A stretch of DNA of 64,000 nt from Closterium sp. NIES-65. Lineage: Eukaryota; Streptophyta; Zygnematophyceae; Desmidiales; Closteriaceae. Where the stretch lies: assembly GCA_948144175.1 (NCBI GenBank), contig CANXME010001453.1:3224001-3288000 (forward strand). Direction: 5' to 3'. This document shows positions 12,701-21,741 of this stretch, piece by piece (position 1 is the stretch's first letter; each line of letters opens with the position of its first letter). The position numbers were made by a program, and so were the translations under genes. The notes under the pieces were generated by a model, which ran no database searches, was not told the origin of the DNA, and was given only the letters and a program-made list of their open reading frames with translations.

Positions 12701-13324
12701 ATTGTGGCTCTGATTCTACAGCTGGAATCCGGGCGGCAAACTGGCAAGGACCTGACGCTGCTGATGTCAGCAGGAGGAGGGAGAGGAGGAAGAGGAGTGA
12801 AGGTGGAAGGTGGGGGAAGGGAGGGAGGAGAGAAGGTGGTGAAGGGAGAGGAACTAGACGACAAGACAGGTGCTTTGGTTGTCGGAGAGAGCGATAAGAA
12901 GAGGAAAGAGAAGGGCGAGGAGGGCGGAGGAGGCAAGGAGGAAATTCAAGAGGAGGGGAAGGAGGAAGCTAAATCGAAGGCTATTGCGAAGGGAGAGGAG
13001 GGACAAGGAGATGGAGAGGGAGAGGGAGAGGGAGAGGGGGAGGAAGGAGGGAAGTGGAGGTGGCTTAGAGAGGACGAGATGAAGCACTTGGAGCGAGTGC
13101 TAGAGAGTATGTTTGGCGGAGTGAGGAGGGTCGGCGAGGAGGGGTTGAGAGTGAGTGTGGATGGGGTGGAGGTGAGTGTGAGAGTGGGGGAGGAGGGAGG
13201 GGAGGTGGAGTGTGTGGAGGAGGGGCTGAGGAAGAGAGTGAGGGAGGCTGTGAACCGGTTTCTAGCAGCTGTTCGCCCTATCCCTTCGCCCGTTGGTTCT
13301 GGCGTAGGCTTGAAGAAAAGTTAG
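767..13324 (+). CDS. CPSF73-I: CPSF73-I, cleavage and polyadenylation specificity factor 73 kDa subunit (8 exons)
   Basis: This is the metallo-beta-lactamase/beta-CASP endonuclease that cuts pre-mRNA before polyadenylation, in the nuclear CPSF complex. Proposed exons are 767-898, 1587-1684, 2253-2298, 4096-4245, 6112-6333, 9793-10010, 10938-11135 and 11737-13324. All junctions are GT-AG and the phases agree, giving 2652 nt or 883 aa. The zinc motif HFHLDH is residues 77-82 and spans the exon 2/3 junction. Further ligands are H164 (AGHVLG), D185 (YTGDYS), H402 (SFAAHADY) and H424 ([12 protein letters not shown]), each six residues after the human CPSF3 position, so the enzyme should be active. 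The protein is longer than human CPSF3 (684 aa) because of a Gly/Ala-rich insert after the nuclease core and an acidic Lys/Glu/Gly-rich insert in the C-terminal domain. The start at 767 gives an N-terminus of the usual length before the conserved [11 protein letters not shown]. Introns carry many partial exon copies, so alternative minor splice products are possible. Confidence 0.93.
926..1284 (+). repeat. Exon 1 3'-end copies and 20-bp splice-donor array (CPSF73 intron 1)
   Basis: After exon 1 there is a short copy of its last codons with a donor (926-956), then a longer copy (about 967-1042), then about 13 tandem 20-bp units to 1284. Each unit contains the exon 1 end and its 5' splice site (GTGCTG followed by GTGAGG). 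A degraded palindrome (TAGGCGCCTCAT) lies between the real exon 1 and the first copy at about 911. The array multiplies potential donors, all in the same local context. Confidence 0.85.
1297..2052 (+). repeat. Partial tandem copies of CPSF73 exon 2
   Basis: Two copies with acceptor and 5' exon part ([11 protein letters not shown]...) begin at 1297 and 1433. The complete exon is 1587-1684. Three copies of the 3' part with donor ([14 protein letters not shown]) follow, ending near 1813, 1927 and 2051. The last would give Arg instead of the catalytic His of HFHLDH if spliced to exon 3, so it is unlikely to be the functional donor. Confidence 0.8.
2188..2244 (+). repeat. CCCTC microsatellite in the polypyrimidine tract before exon 3
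   Basis: A run of CTCCC units directly precedes the acceptor of exon 3 at 2252. It forms an extended polypyrimidine tract. Confidence 0.8.
2435..3148 (+). repeat. 73-bp tandem array with GGCGCC palindromes (CPSF73 intron 3)
   Basis: Ten near-identical units start at 2435, 2508, 2581 and so on to 3092, with an exact 73-bp period. Nine copies of the palindrome TTTTGAGGCGCCTCAAAA lie between units (first at 2489-2506). The last unit has no palindrome, so the order is unit-palindrome-unit. A few single-base variants (for example TCTATGG versus TCGATGG) are shared between units. Confidence 0.93.
3193..4095 (+). repeat. Decayed 5' copies of CPSF73 exon 4
   Basis: Degraded versions of the exon 4 acceptor and 5' part (cognate of [15 protein letters not shown]) occur near 3265-3320, 3395-3480 and, better preserved, at about 3905-4010. 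Smaller pieces of the SKVAVDDA segment occur at about 3683-3715 and 3815-3845. Palindromes with centres GACGTC (3332-3349) and GGCGCC (about 3627-3644) separate copies. Confidence 0.7.
4311..5035 (+). repeat. 3' copies of CPSF73 exon 4 with donors
   Basis: Copies of the [23 protein letters not shown] segment, most followed by a donor, lie at about 4311-4383, 4501-4566, 4745-4808, 4868-4943 and (short) 5001-5030. GAGTGAGTGAGG-type microsatellites grow from several of the donors. Confidence 0.8.
4567..4744 (+). repeat. 39-bp array alternating GGCGCC and GAATTC palindromes
   Basis: Palindromic GAGGCGCCTC cores start at 4574, 4613, 4652, 4691 and 4730, with an exact 39-bp period. Between them lies a second, weaker palindrome, TTTTGAGAATTCTAAAA. 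The array separates two copies of the exon 4 3' segment. Confidence 0.9.
5052..5330 (+). repeat. 63-bp array with GTCGAC palindromes and an exon 5 fragment
   Basis: Five units start at 5052, 5115, 5178, 5241 and 5304. Each carries a small piece of exon 5 (coding FWCYT) followed by GTGACTTTTGAGTCGACT and a near-palindromic right arm. Confidence 0.88.
5390..6111 (+). repeat. 5' copies of CPSF73 exon 5 with acceptors
   Basis: Four copies of acceptor plus the segment coding [15 protein letters not shown] begin at about 5520, 5670, 5822 and 5979, ahead of the complete exon at 6112. A short GGCAGCTATGTGC-type microsatellite lies at 5390-5470. Confidence 0.87.
6390..6930 (+). repeat. 3' copies of CPSF73 exon 5 with donors
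   Basis: Copies of the [18 protein letters not shown] segment and the following IESTFGVQ plus donor lie at about 6395-6482, 6510-6624, 6660-6753 and 6815-6900. The third is the most degraded. Confidence 0.85.
6930..7615 (+). repeat. 5' copies of CPSF73 exon 6
   Basis: Partial copies of the [20 protein letters not shown] region lie near 6935-7030, 7222-7340, 7385-7435 and 7475-7600. The last pair are direct repeats separated by a TTTTGAGTCGACTCAAAA palindrome at 7456-7473 with degraded flanking versions. Confidence 0.82.
7630..9779 (+). repeat. 2.15-kb polypyrimidine satellite, 16-bp unit
   Basis: The unit is CTTTCTCTCCTTCTCT or a phase of it, repeated well over one hundred times with occasional shorter units. 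It ends 13 bp before the acceptor of exon 6 (9792). It is pure pyrimidine on the plus strand, so it could form triplex DNA. It has no stop codon in most frames, which creates several spurious giant open frames. Its length may be uncertain because such arrays assemble poorly. Confidence 0.95.
10080..10315 (+). repeat. 3' copies of CPSF73 exon 6
   Basis: Two copies of the segment ending in ARKTMVVYR with donor lie at about 10085-10193 and 10248-10313, after the intact exon 6 (9793-10010). Confidence 0.85.
10311..10690 (+). repeat. 29-bp minisatellite growing from a duplicated donor
   Basis: About 13 units of 29 bp (GTGAGTGAGGGAGAAAGTGAT core) begin exactly at the donor of the last exon 6 copy. 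Confidence 0.9.
11180..11736 (+). repeat. Exon 7 3' copy, 40-bp array and exon 8 5' copy (CPSF73 intron 7)
   Basis: 11180-11301 repeats the 3' half of exon 7 ([11 protein letters not shown]...) with a donor. About 11305-11540 holds about six 37-40-bp pyrimidine-rich units. 11590-11690 repeats acceptor plus the 5' part of exon 8 ([19 protein letters not shown]). The intact exon 8 starts at 11737. Confidence 0.85.
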
Positions 13325-13730
13325 CCAGCCAGGAATGCTGTACCCCTGGTTTGAGGAAGAGGGAAAGTAGGGGAGGCTGTGAACCGGTTTCTAGCAGCTG
13401 TTCGCCCTATCCCTCCGCCCGTTGGCTCTGCTGTAGGCTTGAAGAAAAGTTAGCCAGCCAGGAATGCTGTGCCCCTGGTTTGAGGAAGAGGGAAAGTAGG
13501 GGAGGCTGTGAACCGGTTTCTAGCAGCTGTTCGCCCTATCCCTCCGCCCGTTGGCTCTGCCGTAGGCTTGAGAAACTGTTAGCCAGTCAGGAATGCTGTG
13601 CCCCTGGTTTGAGGAAGAGAGGAAGGGAGTTTGTGAACCGGTTTTGAGCAGCCGTCCGCCCTAGCCCTCCGCCTGTTGGCCCTGCCGTAGGGTTGAGGAA
13701 AGGTTAGGCTGGCCTGGCTGGCACTAATGT
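13325..13730 (+). repeat. Tandem copies of the CPSF73 last-exon 3' end
   Basis: Three further copies of the segment coding the C-terminal [13 protein letters not shown] region follow the stop codon at 13322-13324, with a period of about 129 bp. They presumably lie in the 3' UTR or downstream. They decay with distance from the gene. Confidence 0.85.
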
Positions 13731-13982
13731 TTCCTTGGTTGGAGTAGTGGGATGAGGTGTGTGGAGGGGGAGAGGGAGAGACTCGAGGAAGTTGTTAACT
13801 CTGTACAAATTTATCAACGGTTTCAAAAAAAATGGAACGATGATCTCCAACAGTGCAGATGATTGCCTGCAATGCTAGCCTCGGTAATAAGTACTGAGCA
13901 TGAGGCCGTGAAACCGAAATACCGTAGTTGATTTTGTGACCATGTTGAATTGATTAGTATTAGTTTGCATTTCCGGTAGCGT

Positions 13983-14054
13983 GGTCCCATGATCTAGCGG
14001 TTATGATGTCAGACTCTGAATCTGAATGCCCGAGTTCAATTCTCGGTGGGACCT
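13983..14054 (+). tRNA. tRNA-Gln, anticodon CTG
   Basis: A full cloverleaf is visible. The acceptor stem is GGTCCCA with TGGGACC, the D arm starts TGATCTAGCGG, and the anticodon stem TCAGA/TCTGA encloses the loop CTCTGAA with anticodon CTG. The T arm is CCCGAG-TTCAATT-CTCGG. No intron is present and CCA is not encoded. A short T-rich stretch follows at 14054-14070. Internal A and B boxes are the expected Pol III promoter. Confidence 0.95.
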
Positions 14055-14289
14055 TCTTGAAAATTTATAATTCCGCCCCTTGTTGCTGTGGGTGGGTGTG
14101 TGTTCACACTGCACGCATGCATCCACCTTCTTCATAAACAAACTGCCCTTCACTAGCCCATATTCTGCTCACCAGTCGATGAATACGTGACTGGCAGATG
14201 GCACTCTTTATTTGTGTGGGTCTAATACTCCAACATGTTAACCGCAATCCATGAGGAGGAACCATCATAAGTTGTCACAACCACAAAAT

Positions 14290-14880
14290 TGTCACAGGTC
14301 ACTGGTCTCCCAGCCCAGCACTGCCTGCTACGCTGCCTGCTACACTGCCTGCTACACTGCCATCACAGCATCTACAGCCAGCAAGAAGTTTTCATCCACC
14401 TCCCCGTGCCCGTGCATGCGCTAAACGATTAAACCTACTATTCTCCCAGCACTGCCTGCTACACTGCCATCACAGCATCTACAGCCAGCAGGAAGTTCTC
14501 ATCCACCTCCCCATGCCAGCCCATACACCCATTATCCATAGTGCCATGTCCAGCTACGGTTTGCGCCCAGTGACTTGCCTCACTCCTCTCCCAGGACCTC
14601 TTTCCATGCTGCGGCCACCTCATCTACAGCCAGCAGAAAAATTTCATCCACCTTCCCATGCGCATCCATGGCATGTGCAAAGTCTACCACGCTCAGAAAA
14701 GGGAGCTGTGCCCACCCATGCGCCCATCCATGCACCTAATGACTTGACCCGCTACTCTCCAAGCACTCCTTTCCACGCTGCCTTCACCCCATCTACAGCT
14801 TGCAAAAAGTTCTCATCTACCTTGCCTTGCGCATCGATGGCATGTGCAAAGTCCACGAGCCTCAGAGACGGGGGATAGCT
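14290..14880 (-). pseudogene. Decayed downstream copies of the IPK2 terminal exon
   Basis: On the minus strand, remnants of the segment coding SLRLVDFAHAIDAQGKVDENF and the following residues occur at about 14770-14870, 14585-14695, 14450-14535 and 14320-14400. They are increasingly degraded away from the gene. Confidence 0.75.
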
Positions 14881-14905
14881 GTGTCCACTCACTTGACTAC
14901 ACTCA

Positions 14906-17900
14906 CTACTCTCCCAGCACCGCCTTCCATGCAGCCATCACTCCATCCACAGCCTCTAGGAAGTTCTCATCTACCTTGCCTTGCGCATCGATGGCATGTG
15001 CAAAGTCCACGAGCCTCAGAGAGGGAGGGTGGGCAGCACCCCTTCCCGCCTCCTTCCCTTCTTCCCTTGCCTCTGCCCCTTCGTGTTCAGATGTGTTGGC
15101 CTCGTAAATCAACAGGATAGAGGCTGAGAAGAAGTGGAAGGAGGTTTGCTGGGCGAACCTGTGAGGAAGCAATGGTGGGAATGAGTGGAAGGTGTGAGAG
15201 TGGGAGGGGGAGCATGGGTGCTGCTGTTGTTATCCTTGCAACTGAGGAGGATAGAAGAGGAGAACCCATAGAAGGAGGCAAAAAAGTTCGTCAAGCGGAG
15301 GTTGCTGGACAAAAAGGTTCAGTACAAAAACGCTCACCAGTCCCTCAGTGTCTGCAGCTGCGCCAACAGCCCTCCCTCTCCACTCAAAACGCCTCTCATT
15401 CTCTCCTTCGCCTCCGCACTGAGAGAACCAGCAGCAGCAGCAAGAGCAGTAGTAGCATTGCCAGCACCACCAGCAGCAGCGGCAATAGCATCGACGGCAG
15501 GGGCGTCAGCGGTGGGAGTCAGGGAGAAGAAGAGGCGGAAGACAGCTGGCATCTGCTGATTGGTCAGGTTCTGGCACCACTTGCGGTCAGCCCTCCACAT
15601 GGCGCCAGTGCTGCTGTCTTGTACCTGCATGCCCGCCACCCTGTAGCCCAGCGTTCCACTCGTGGTGGTGGCGTCTTTGACCCTGTCAACGCACAGGCAG
15701 GGGGAGAGAGGAACTGGATTAAGAATCTGAGACTTTTTTCCAGCCCTAAGCACCCCTCCAGATGGCGCCAGTGCTGCTGTCGTGCACCTGCATGCCCGCT
15801 ACTCTATAGCCCAGCGTGCCCGAGGTGGTGGTGGTTGCGTCTTTGGCCCTGTACGTGCATGCAGCACACACCGGGAGAAACAAAGGAAGGATAGATCGAA
15901 AAGAGCGCAAGATGGAAGAGGGGCAGGAGGACAGCTGGGTCAGATGACACAACCACATGGCGCCAGTGCTGCTGCCATGCCCCTGCATACCCGCTACTCT
16001 TGACTGGAACCTGGAGAACCTGAAGTGGCGGTGGCTTCTTTGACCCTGTCAACGCACGAGCCGGGAGGGTTTGAAAGGGCAGTGGGGTTGGTCTTAGACT
16101 GACAGCACCCTTCCACATGGCGCAAGTGCAACTGTCGTGCGTGCATCTGCATGACCGCTACTCTTGACTGGAACCTGGAGAACCTGAAGTGGCGGTGGCT
16201 TCTTTGACCCTGTCAACGCACGAGCTGGGAGAAGCAAAGGAGGGGGGGACTGTAAAGGCAGGAGGGTTTCGCTTAGACAGAGAGCAGCAGCCCTCCATAT
16301 GGCGTCAGTGCTGCTATCGTGCACCTGCATGCCCGCTAACCTCTACCCCAGCGTTTCCCCACGCTTCTGTTACCCTGCTGCTATCATACACCTCTTTGTC
16401 CACACCCTGCTGCGGTGGTGACGTCTTTGCCTTTGCGCGTGTGTACTTTTGAGTCGACTCAATAGGCGACTTTTGAGTCGACTCAGAAGCGAGGGGGATT
16501 TGCCTTTGAGGGAGATTCACCAGCAGCTGCTATCATCCACCTCTTTGCCCACACCCTGCTGCGGTGGTGCCGTCTTTGCCTTTGTGTGTGTGTACATAGC
16601 TAGGGAATGGGGCAGGAAAAGGAAGGGAGAAAGCGGCTTTGAATAATGTGCTTGACTGGAATTCGGAAGAGGTTTGAAAGAGGCTCATGAGCATTGTGTG
16701 AAAAGAGTACTTTTGAGACGTCTCAAAAGTACTATTTTTACACGTGAATTTGGAAGAGGCTTGAAAGAGGCTCACAAGCATTTGTCGATGTATTTCTGCG
16801 GAGCCCCTTCATACCATGTCTTGCGCCCCATCTGCTTCCCAGAGTGTGGAGGGGGGAGTGGGGAGGGGAGGTAGGAGGTAAGAGGAGGGAGGGGGGAATT
16901 GGGGAGGGGACACACAGATTAAGACAGGGTAAGCTAGCTGGCACATGCTGTAGGTTAGAAGGCAACTTCTAAGGCGGCTCAAAAGTAAACTGGCTGGCAC
17001 ATGCCGTGCATGTACTTTTCAAGAGCCCATGCACATGCACCCTTAATACCATGTCTCGCACCCTGTCTGCTTGCAGGAAAGGTGGAACGGAACGGAATCA
17101 CCTTGATAATTTGCACAGTGCCCATGCATGACTCATTATCATGTGTTCTCACATGCCCCTCTCACCTTGATATCCATGATGCATGGCTTGGTGTAATTCC
17201 TTGTAAGGTCCTCCATTACAAGAAACTGTGATGTATGAATGAGCAAGTAATACACCATCATACAGCCATCGCATCGCAAATCCAGCACACACTATCATGC
17301 ATGCACCCAGCCTTGAAAGCATGCACACACATATACCACACAGTTACACATTCACACATGCCCACGCTTACACACATCCACACACGTGGGTGCATGCCAG
17401 GTCAACATACTCGGAAGCCCATGGTTGCACAAACAGTTGGTCACAATGTTGGGAGTTTTGAGGCACCACAATGAGATATTGACGTTCAAAATGGATTGCC
17501 GTCAACGATGACGTCAATGTTGACGTATTGGAGATCGAGGAATGCAGGGTGAGTAGGGCAAGTGGGAACGTGGAGGAGAGGTGAAGATGAAAGGAGGAGA
17601 GGCGAGGAGAGGAGGAGAGGGGGGGAGGGGGAGACGAGGAGAAAGGGAGAGGAGTGGAGGAAAGGAGGAGAGGAAGGGAGGAGGCGAGGAGGATAGAGAA
17701 GTGTAGAACGAATTGGGGAGGGAGGGAAGGGTGAGAGGAGTACAGAGGAGTTGAGAGGAGTCAAGGAAGAAACGTATCCAGAAAACGAATCAGGGATTGA
17801 TGGATTGGAGAAAACTAAGAAATCAGACAACAAAGGTAGAACTTGACATGCTTGGTCCGTTGTGACAGTGTAAAGGTCTAATGGTACTGTTATCTCAAGA

Positions 17901-19204
17901 GTGTGTGCATGAGGACGGGTCGCTTGAGATATTAACATGGGTGCATGAGGTTATCTCTGACCCTAACATTGGTCCTTGGACCAAGGTCACAGGGAGCGGG
18001 TGAATGGGGGGAGGATCGTGGGAGGATATTGACTGGTGTAAGCTGTTGCTCTGTCCCTCCTTCCTCCCCGCTTGAATCCGCAGCACCACCAGCAGCAGCA
18101 ACAGCAGCGGCAGCCGAAGCAGAGGCAGCGGCAACAGCGCCAGAAGCAAGAGCAGCAGACGGCGTGTGTGACGGCGGCAGCAGCACCTCCTTACTCCCGT
18201 GGCACGCGGGAAACATGGCTTTAATCTCCGCAGGTATAGACGTGTCCGCAGCGATCCGCGTGTAGAATTTTAGCTCCTTTTCGCCACGTTCGCCTGCTTG
18301 CATGGGTTTATAAAAGCATCCCGAGTCGTCCACTAGCGAACCCTGTCGGCCCTCTGTTGGAATTGGAGACGGAAACGGAGAATTGTGGAAGTACTGCAGG
18401 AAAGTGTCAAGAACGGAAGTGAAACGCCACGACAAGCCTAGTCAACAATAAACCTCCAACACTAGCAAGAACTGATTTATCTACCCCGTAAAATTAAACG
18501 AATAATCCCTCTTTGCCCGCTCACCCTCGAAACGGTGACCAAACACCTGGAAGTCAATCTAGATATTTCTCTAAAGAAAACCTCCCACATCCCAGTTCCT
18601 CCCAGGTGATCCACCTTAGCACCCTCTCCCTGTCTCTTCCCCTTTTCCCCTCGATCTTCCGCCACTCCCTCTCCCTCTCCCCCTTTCCCAACGCACTCGC
18701 CGTCACCTATCCTCCCCGCACCCCCTTCGCCCTCCCCACGCTCCCCTTGCTCACCCTCGAAGCGGTAACCAGCCACCTGGTGATCCGCGGGTTGCGGCAA
18801 ACCCCCTGCTCCCATTCCCCCTTTCCCCCCCCACACACACCCTCTCCTCCGCCCTCCCTTCCCCTTCCCGCTTCCCCCGTCGCTCATCCTCGAAGCGGTG
18901 ACCAGCCACCTGGTGCTCCGCGGGTTGCGGCAGATCCCCTTCTCCCTCACCCCCCTTCCCGCCCTCTCCCCTTCCCCCTCACCCCCCTTCCCCCTCCCCC
19001 TTCCCTCTTACCCCAGGATTCGCTCACCGTCGAAGCAATGACCAGCCAGCTGGTGCTCCGCGGGTTGCGGCAGAACCCATTCTCCCATTCCTCCCCTTCC
19101 CCACTTTCCACCCAACCCCCCTCCCTCCCTTCCCCTTCCCGCTTCCCCCTTCGCTCACCCTCGAAGCGGTGACCGGCCACCTGGTGCTCCGCGGGTTTCA
19201 GCAT
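14906..19204 (-). CDS. IPK2: Inositol polyphosphate multikinase, IPK2-type (6 exons)
   Basis: This enzyme phosphorylates Ins(1,4,5)P3 and InsP4 to InsP5, supplying higher inositol phosphates. Minus-strand exons are 19204-19159 (MLKPAEHQVAGHRFE), 18353 to about 17968 (LVDDSGCFYKPMQAGERGEKELKFY), 17225-17166 (FLVMEDLTRNYTKPCIMDIK), 16831-16776 (MGRKTWYEGAPQKYIDKC), 15682-15338 and 15158-14906. The family signature PxxxDxKxG is formed across the exon 3/4 junction (PCIMDIK-MG). FHFFSASILLIYE and LVDFAHA are the expected C-terminal catalytic elements. Phases agree, and with the exon 2 donor at 17968 the product is 381 aa, longer than the Arabidopsis enzymes because of an Ala/Ser-rich insert in exon 2. 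That donor is the least certain part of the model. Many exon copies are interspersed. The start is the only exon 1 copy with an ATG. Confidence 0.87.
15752..16600 (-). repeat. Partial copies of IPK2 exon 5 5' part
   Basis: Minus-strand copies of acceptor plus the segment coding KDATTTSGTLGYRVAGMQV lie at about 15755-15855, 15955-16055, 16110-16215, 16290-16430 and 16520-16580, upstream (in gene direction) of the intact exon at 15338-15682. Two TTTTGAGTCGACTCA palindromes (16447 and 16471) separate the last two. Confidence 0.8.
16660..16800. repeat. Direct repeats flanking a GACGTC palindrome (IPK2 intron 4)
   Basis: Two copies of GGAAGAGG(T/C)TTGAAAGAGGCTCA lie at about 16666-16690 and 16750-16775. 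Between them is a perfect 28-bp palindrome (16707-16734), core TTTTGAGACGTCTCAAAA. The right copy runs into IPK2 exon 4; the left one carries only its last few bases. Confidence 0.85.
16965..17085 (-). pseudogene. Degraded copy of IPK2 exon 4
   Basis: On the minus strand at about 17035-17083 an acceptor is followed by a decayed version of the MGRKTWYEGA segment, now with a stop. A weak palindrome relative lies at about 16966-16985. Confidence 0.6.
17240..17940. other. IPK2 intron 2: CA-rich and GA-rich stretch
   Basis: No gene is seen. 17280-17400 is rich in CACA; 17560-17770 is purine-rich (GAGGAG). Some TGACGT repeats lie at 17475-17530. Confidence 0.5.
18500..19085 (-). repeat. Copies of IPK2 exon 1 with donors
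   Basis: Minus-strand copies of the segment coding PAEHQVAGHRFEG plus donor GTGAGC lie at about 19030-19075, 18893-18940, 18760-18808 and (shorter) 18520-18550. None has an ATG; the corresponding codon is replaced in a LPQPAEHQ context. Pyrimidine-rich spacers separate them. Confidence 0.87.
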
Positions 19205-20136
19205 TCTGCCTGCCAGCCGATTATTCCGTGACGCGTTAACGTTATACTGCGTGGATGCGAGGATGTTCTAGCGATAAAAGTGTGTCGCAACGCAAAGCGA
19301 ACTACAATGATGAGAAGGCACCTCTCGCCTACTGCTACTCCCACACACACGATGTCAGAAAATAGCGAGCAGCTCCACGCGTTTCTCAGGTTCTATGTCG
19401 TGTCTATTGCTGGTAAAGCATCAGGCGAGATTCTTATCCTGTGTAATTGAATCTGGACGGATAGGCGGCTGGGACAGAGAAAGCATTCGCCTACAAAGCT
19501 AGCATTGGGAATTACGGAATGCATTTGGGAGTTCTAGGCTGTATCTGCGCTCCCTGGATCTCTTATCGCGTTCAGTTCCGTGTATTTTGTGTTTCGTGCG
19601 AGGAGCTCCGTACTAAGGGCGGGGCGAGCGCGTTCGTTTATTGCTGGTGTACAGCTCATTATGAGCGATTACTCTCGTTGTGACACGGTTTTAAACGGTA
19701 ATTTTTAGGAAACGCTGTGAACCGTCTGGAATCCTTTTGCGCCACGACGGATGAGCTGTACAGACGTGATAAATGAACGCACGTGTTTGTTTCAAATTCC
19801 GTTTGTTACAAATTTGGTATCTCAGAAATCGACATTTGAGATGTTCCGAACAGGCGAATCAGGCTGATGCGCCTGCAGAACGCTGCGTGTGGTTCGTTTT
19901 TTTCTCCGCCAAATAGCTTCGTTGGGTGTGTGCGATTTTCCCCGCCATTAGCATAAGCGCTAGTGAGAGCTTTATGTTAAGCAATGTAATCTACAAAGCC
20001 TATACATTAGCTGGTCTTTCGAACTCGCATACAGCCTTTAGTTTGACGCAGAAGGGTCTTCAAATACAAATAACCAGTATCAAAAATCACATGGCATCAT
20101 CATATGGCCAGGTAAAAAACCATAGAAGGCACCAAA
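19205..20136. other. Intergenic: IPK2 promoter side and FAS1 3' side
   Basis: No coding region is recognised. The segment contains the upstream region of IPK2 (minus strand) and the downstream region of the fasciclin gene. A long imperfect inverted repeat is described separately. Confidence 0.5.
19629..19781. repeat. Imperfect inverted repeat, about 31-bp arms
   Basis: The left arm is 19629-19659 and the right arm 19751-19781. GTACAGCTCAT pairs exactly with ATGAGCTGTAC and the outer GCGTTC.TTTAT pairs with ATAAA.GAACGC. The loop is about 91 bp. It could be a small foldback/MITE-like element or a structured transcript; nothing more can be said. Confidence 0.6.
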
Positions 20137-21741
20137 TTAGTCATTAGTAGAATGAGAAGGCCCACCAGGAAGGCTTGAAATGTTAGACAACACATAAGAA
20201 TTGTAACTGCTTACCTTGCATCTGATTCGATAAGTCAGCAAGGCCAATAGAACCATAAGACACGCGCCACTGATGGTTGTTGTCGAGAAACTTGGTTTGA
20301 CTCGAGCTGCATAGACACGCAATTCTCAAGTGACCACTTCTGGAATGGATGACAGGAGATATAGATTCCCGAAATAGCACAGAAACAGGGCAAGACTACA
20401 GGACTGGACATATGGACAAAGGGAACAACGAATCATACAGTAGGGACCGGAATTGGACAGGGACAGGGCCCACACTGAAGTCTTACCAAAAGTTTGCCTG
20501 TCCAAGAATGCATTTAGAGTCTGCTCGATTTGTTTAATGTCATGAGCTGCAGCATCATCAAACCCTTGGTTTGAATCTTCCTTCCAAATCCTTCCTTCAC
20601 CCCAACCCCCTCTCTCCCTCCTCTTGCTTGCATCACCCTTCTCCTTCTTACTATTATCTACACTCACACTCCCTCCCAGCAGTGAGGGTAGCAGCACTCC
20701 CTCTACAGTGTACACTACCAGGCGCCGCGTGACTACAGTGGCACCCACTGTTACAGCCACACTCGACACATCCCCTCTCGATAAAGCCCCATTCAACACA
20801 GGCACACCTCCCGGATCGATACTCGATACAGGCACATTGGATACACTGAATCTAAGCCCAGAGGATGCGAGACTAAGGCGAGTGCCCTGCAGCGACCTAT
20901 GCTCGCCGCGCCACTGCAGGAGGGAAACCCTAGATGGGATCACGTGGCACAGGGCTATCTCCCTCAGGACCTCCTGTCTCTCTGCCGAACCTAGCTGTTC
21001 GGACGAGTCCTTCCATCTCTCTGCCGACCCTAGCTGTTGGGACGAGTCCTGCCGCAACCCACCCAGCTGCTGCTCGTTCGGAATACCCAGCTGCGCTTTT
21101 AAACTCTCCCCTCTTCTCGCTCCTTGTTGTGTCGCCCTTAGTTTTCTTGCAAATGCCGCATTGTTTTGGCGATTCCTGGGGAGTAGCGCCGAGGCCTCCA
21201 GTCTCTGCAGCACCAAGGGGAGCACCAACGGTAGCAGGGCCGCTAGTGCCGAATCCGACGGGGCGAGCACGGTCGCATTGCTGCGCCGCAGGCGGCGGTG
21301 AATTTCCGGCAGCACGCCCGCGACGCCCAGCAGCCGCTTGAACCCCGTGGGTCCCGCTTCGCCCAGCTCCAGCAGCACGTCTCCTGGAATAGCGCGTTTG
21401 CGCGTGCCAGCGCGAGTATGATTGGAGAGAGTGTGATTGTAGCTGAAGTTGTTCTCTTCTGTCCTTCCCCCACTCCGTCGCCCCGTTCTACTGCTCTCCC
21501 CCGCCATTCCCCCACTCTCCTCCGCCATTTCTTTGGTGATTTCCGCCATGTCGTTGTTCTCTCCCCTGATTTCCCGCTCATTCCCGCCATTCAAGCTCAT
21601 TTCCGCTAACCCCTCGCTCCCGTCCGCCATGCGCTGGCGACTTTCCGGTAATTGCTCTCCACCCGGCTGCCCTCCGCGCGCCGACTGCATTCGCGCAAGA
21701 AGCAGCGCAATAGCTAAACCGCGGATACCCCGTGGAAACAT
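20137..21741 (-). CDS. Fasciclin-like (FAS1 domain) secreted or anchored protein
   Basis: Two exons are proposed: 21741-20487 and 20306-20137, with donor GTAAGA and acceptor TGCAG, giving 474 aa. Residues 1-23 (MFPRGIRGLAIALLLARMQS...) look like a signal peptide. A low-complexity region with several NxS/T sites follows. From about residue 118 a FAS1 domain is visible: LGVAGVLPEIHRRL, TVLAPSDSALAALLP, a central VLREIALCHVIP strand and the C-terminal LVVYTVEGVLLPS motif. The second exon encodes a hydrophobic stretch (ISGACLMVLLALLTY) that could be a membrane anchor. Such proteins act in cell adhesion or the extracellular matrix. The C-terminus is uncertain: without splicing the first frame would run to 20326. 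No exon duplication or palindrome is seen here, unlike in the neighbours. Confidence 0.7.

Noticed and set aside
17486-17938. 150-codon minus-strand frame
   Set aside because: It is purine/pyrimidine-skewed intron sequence of IPK2, with no similarity to the kinase.
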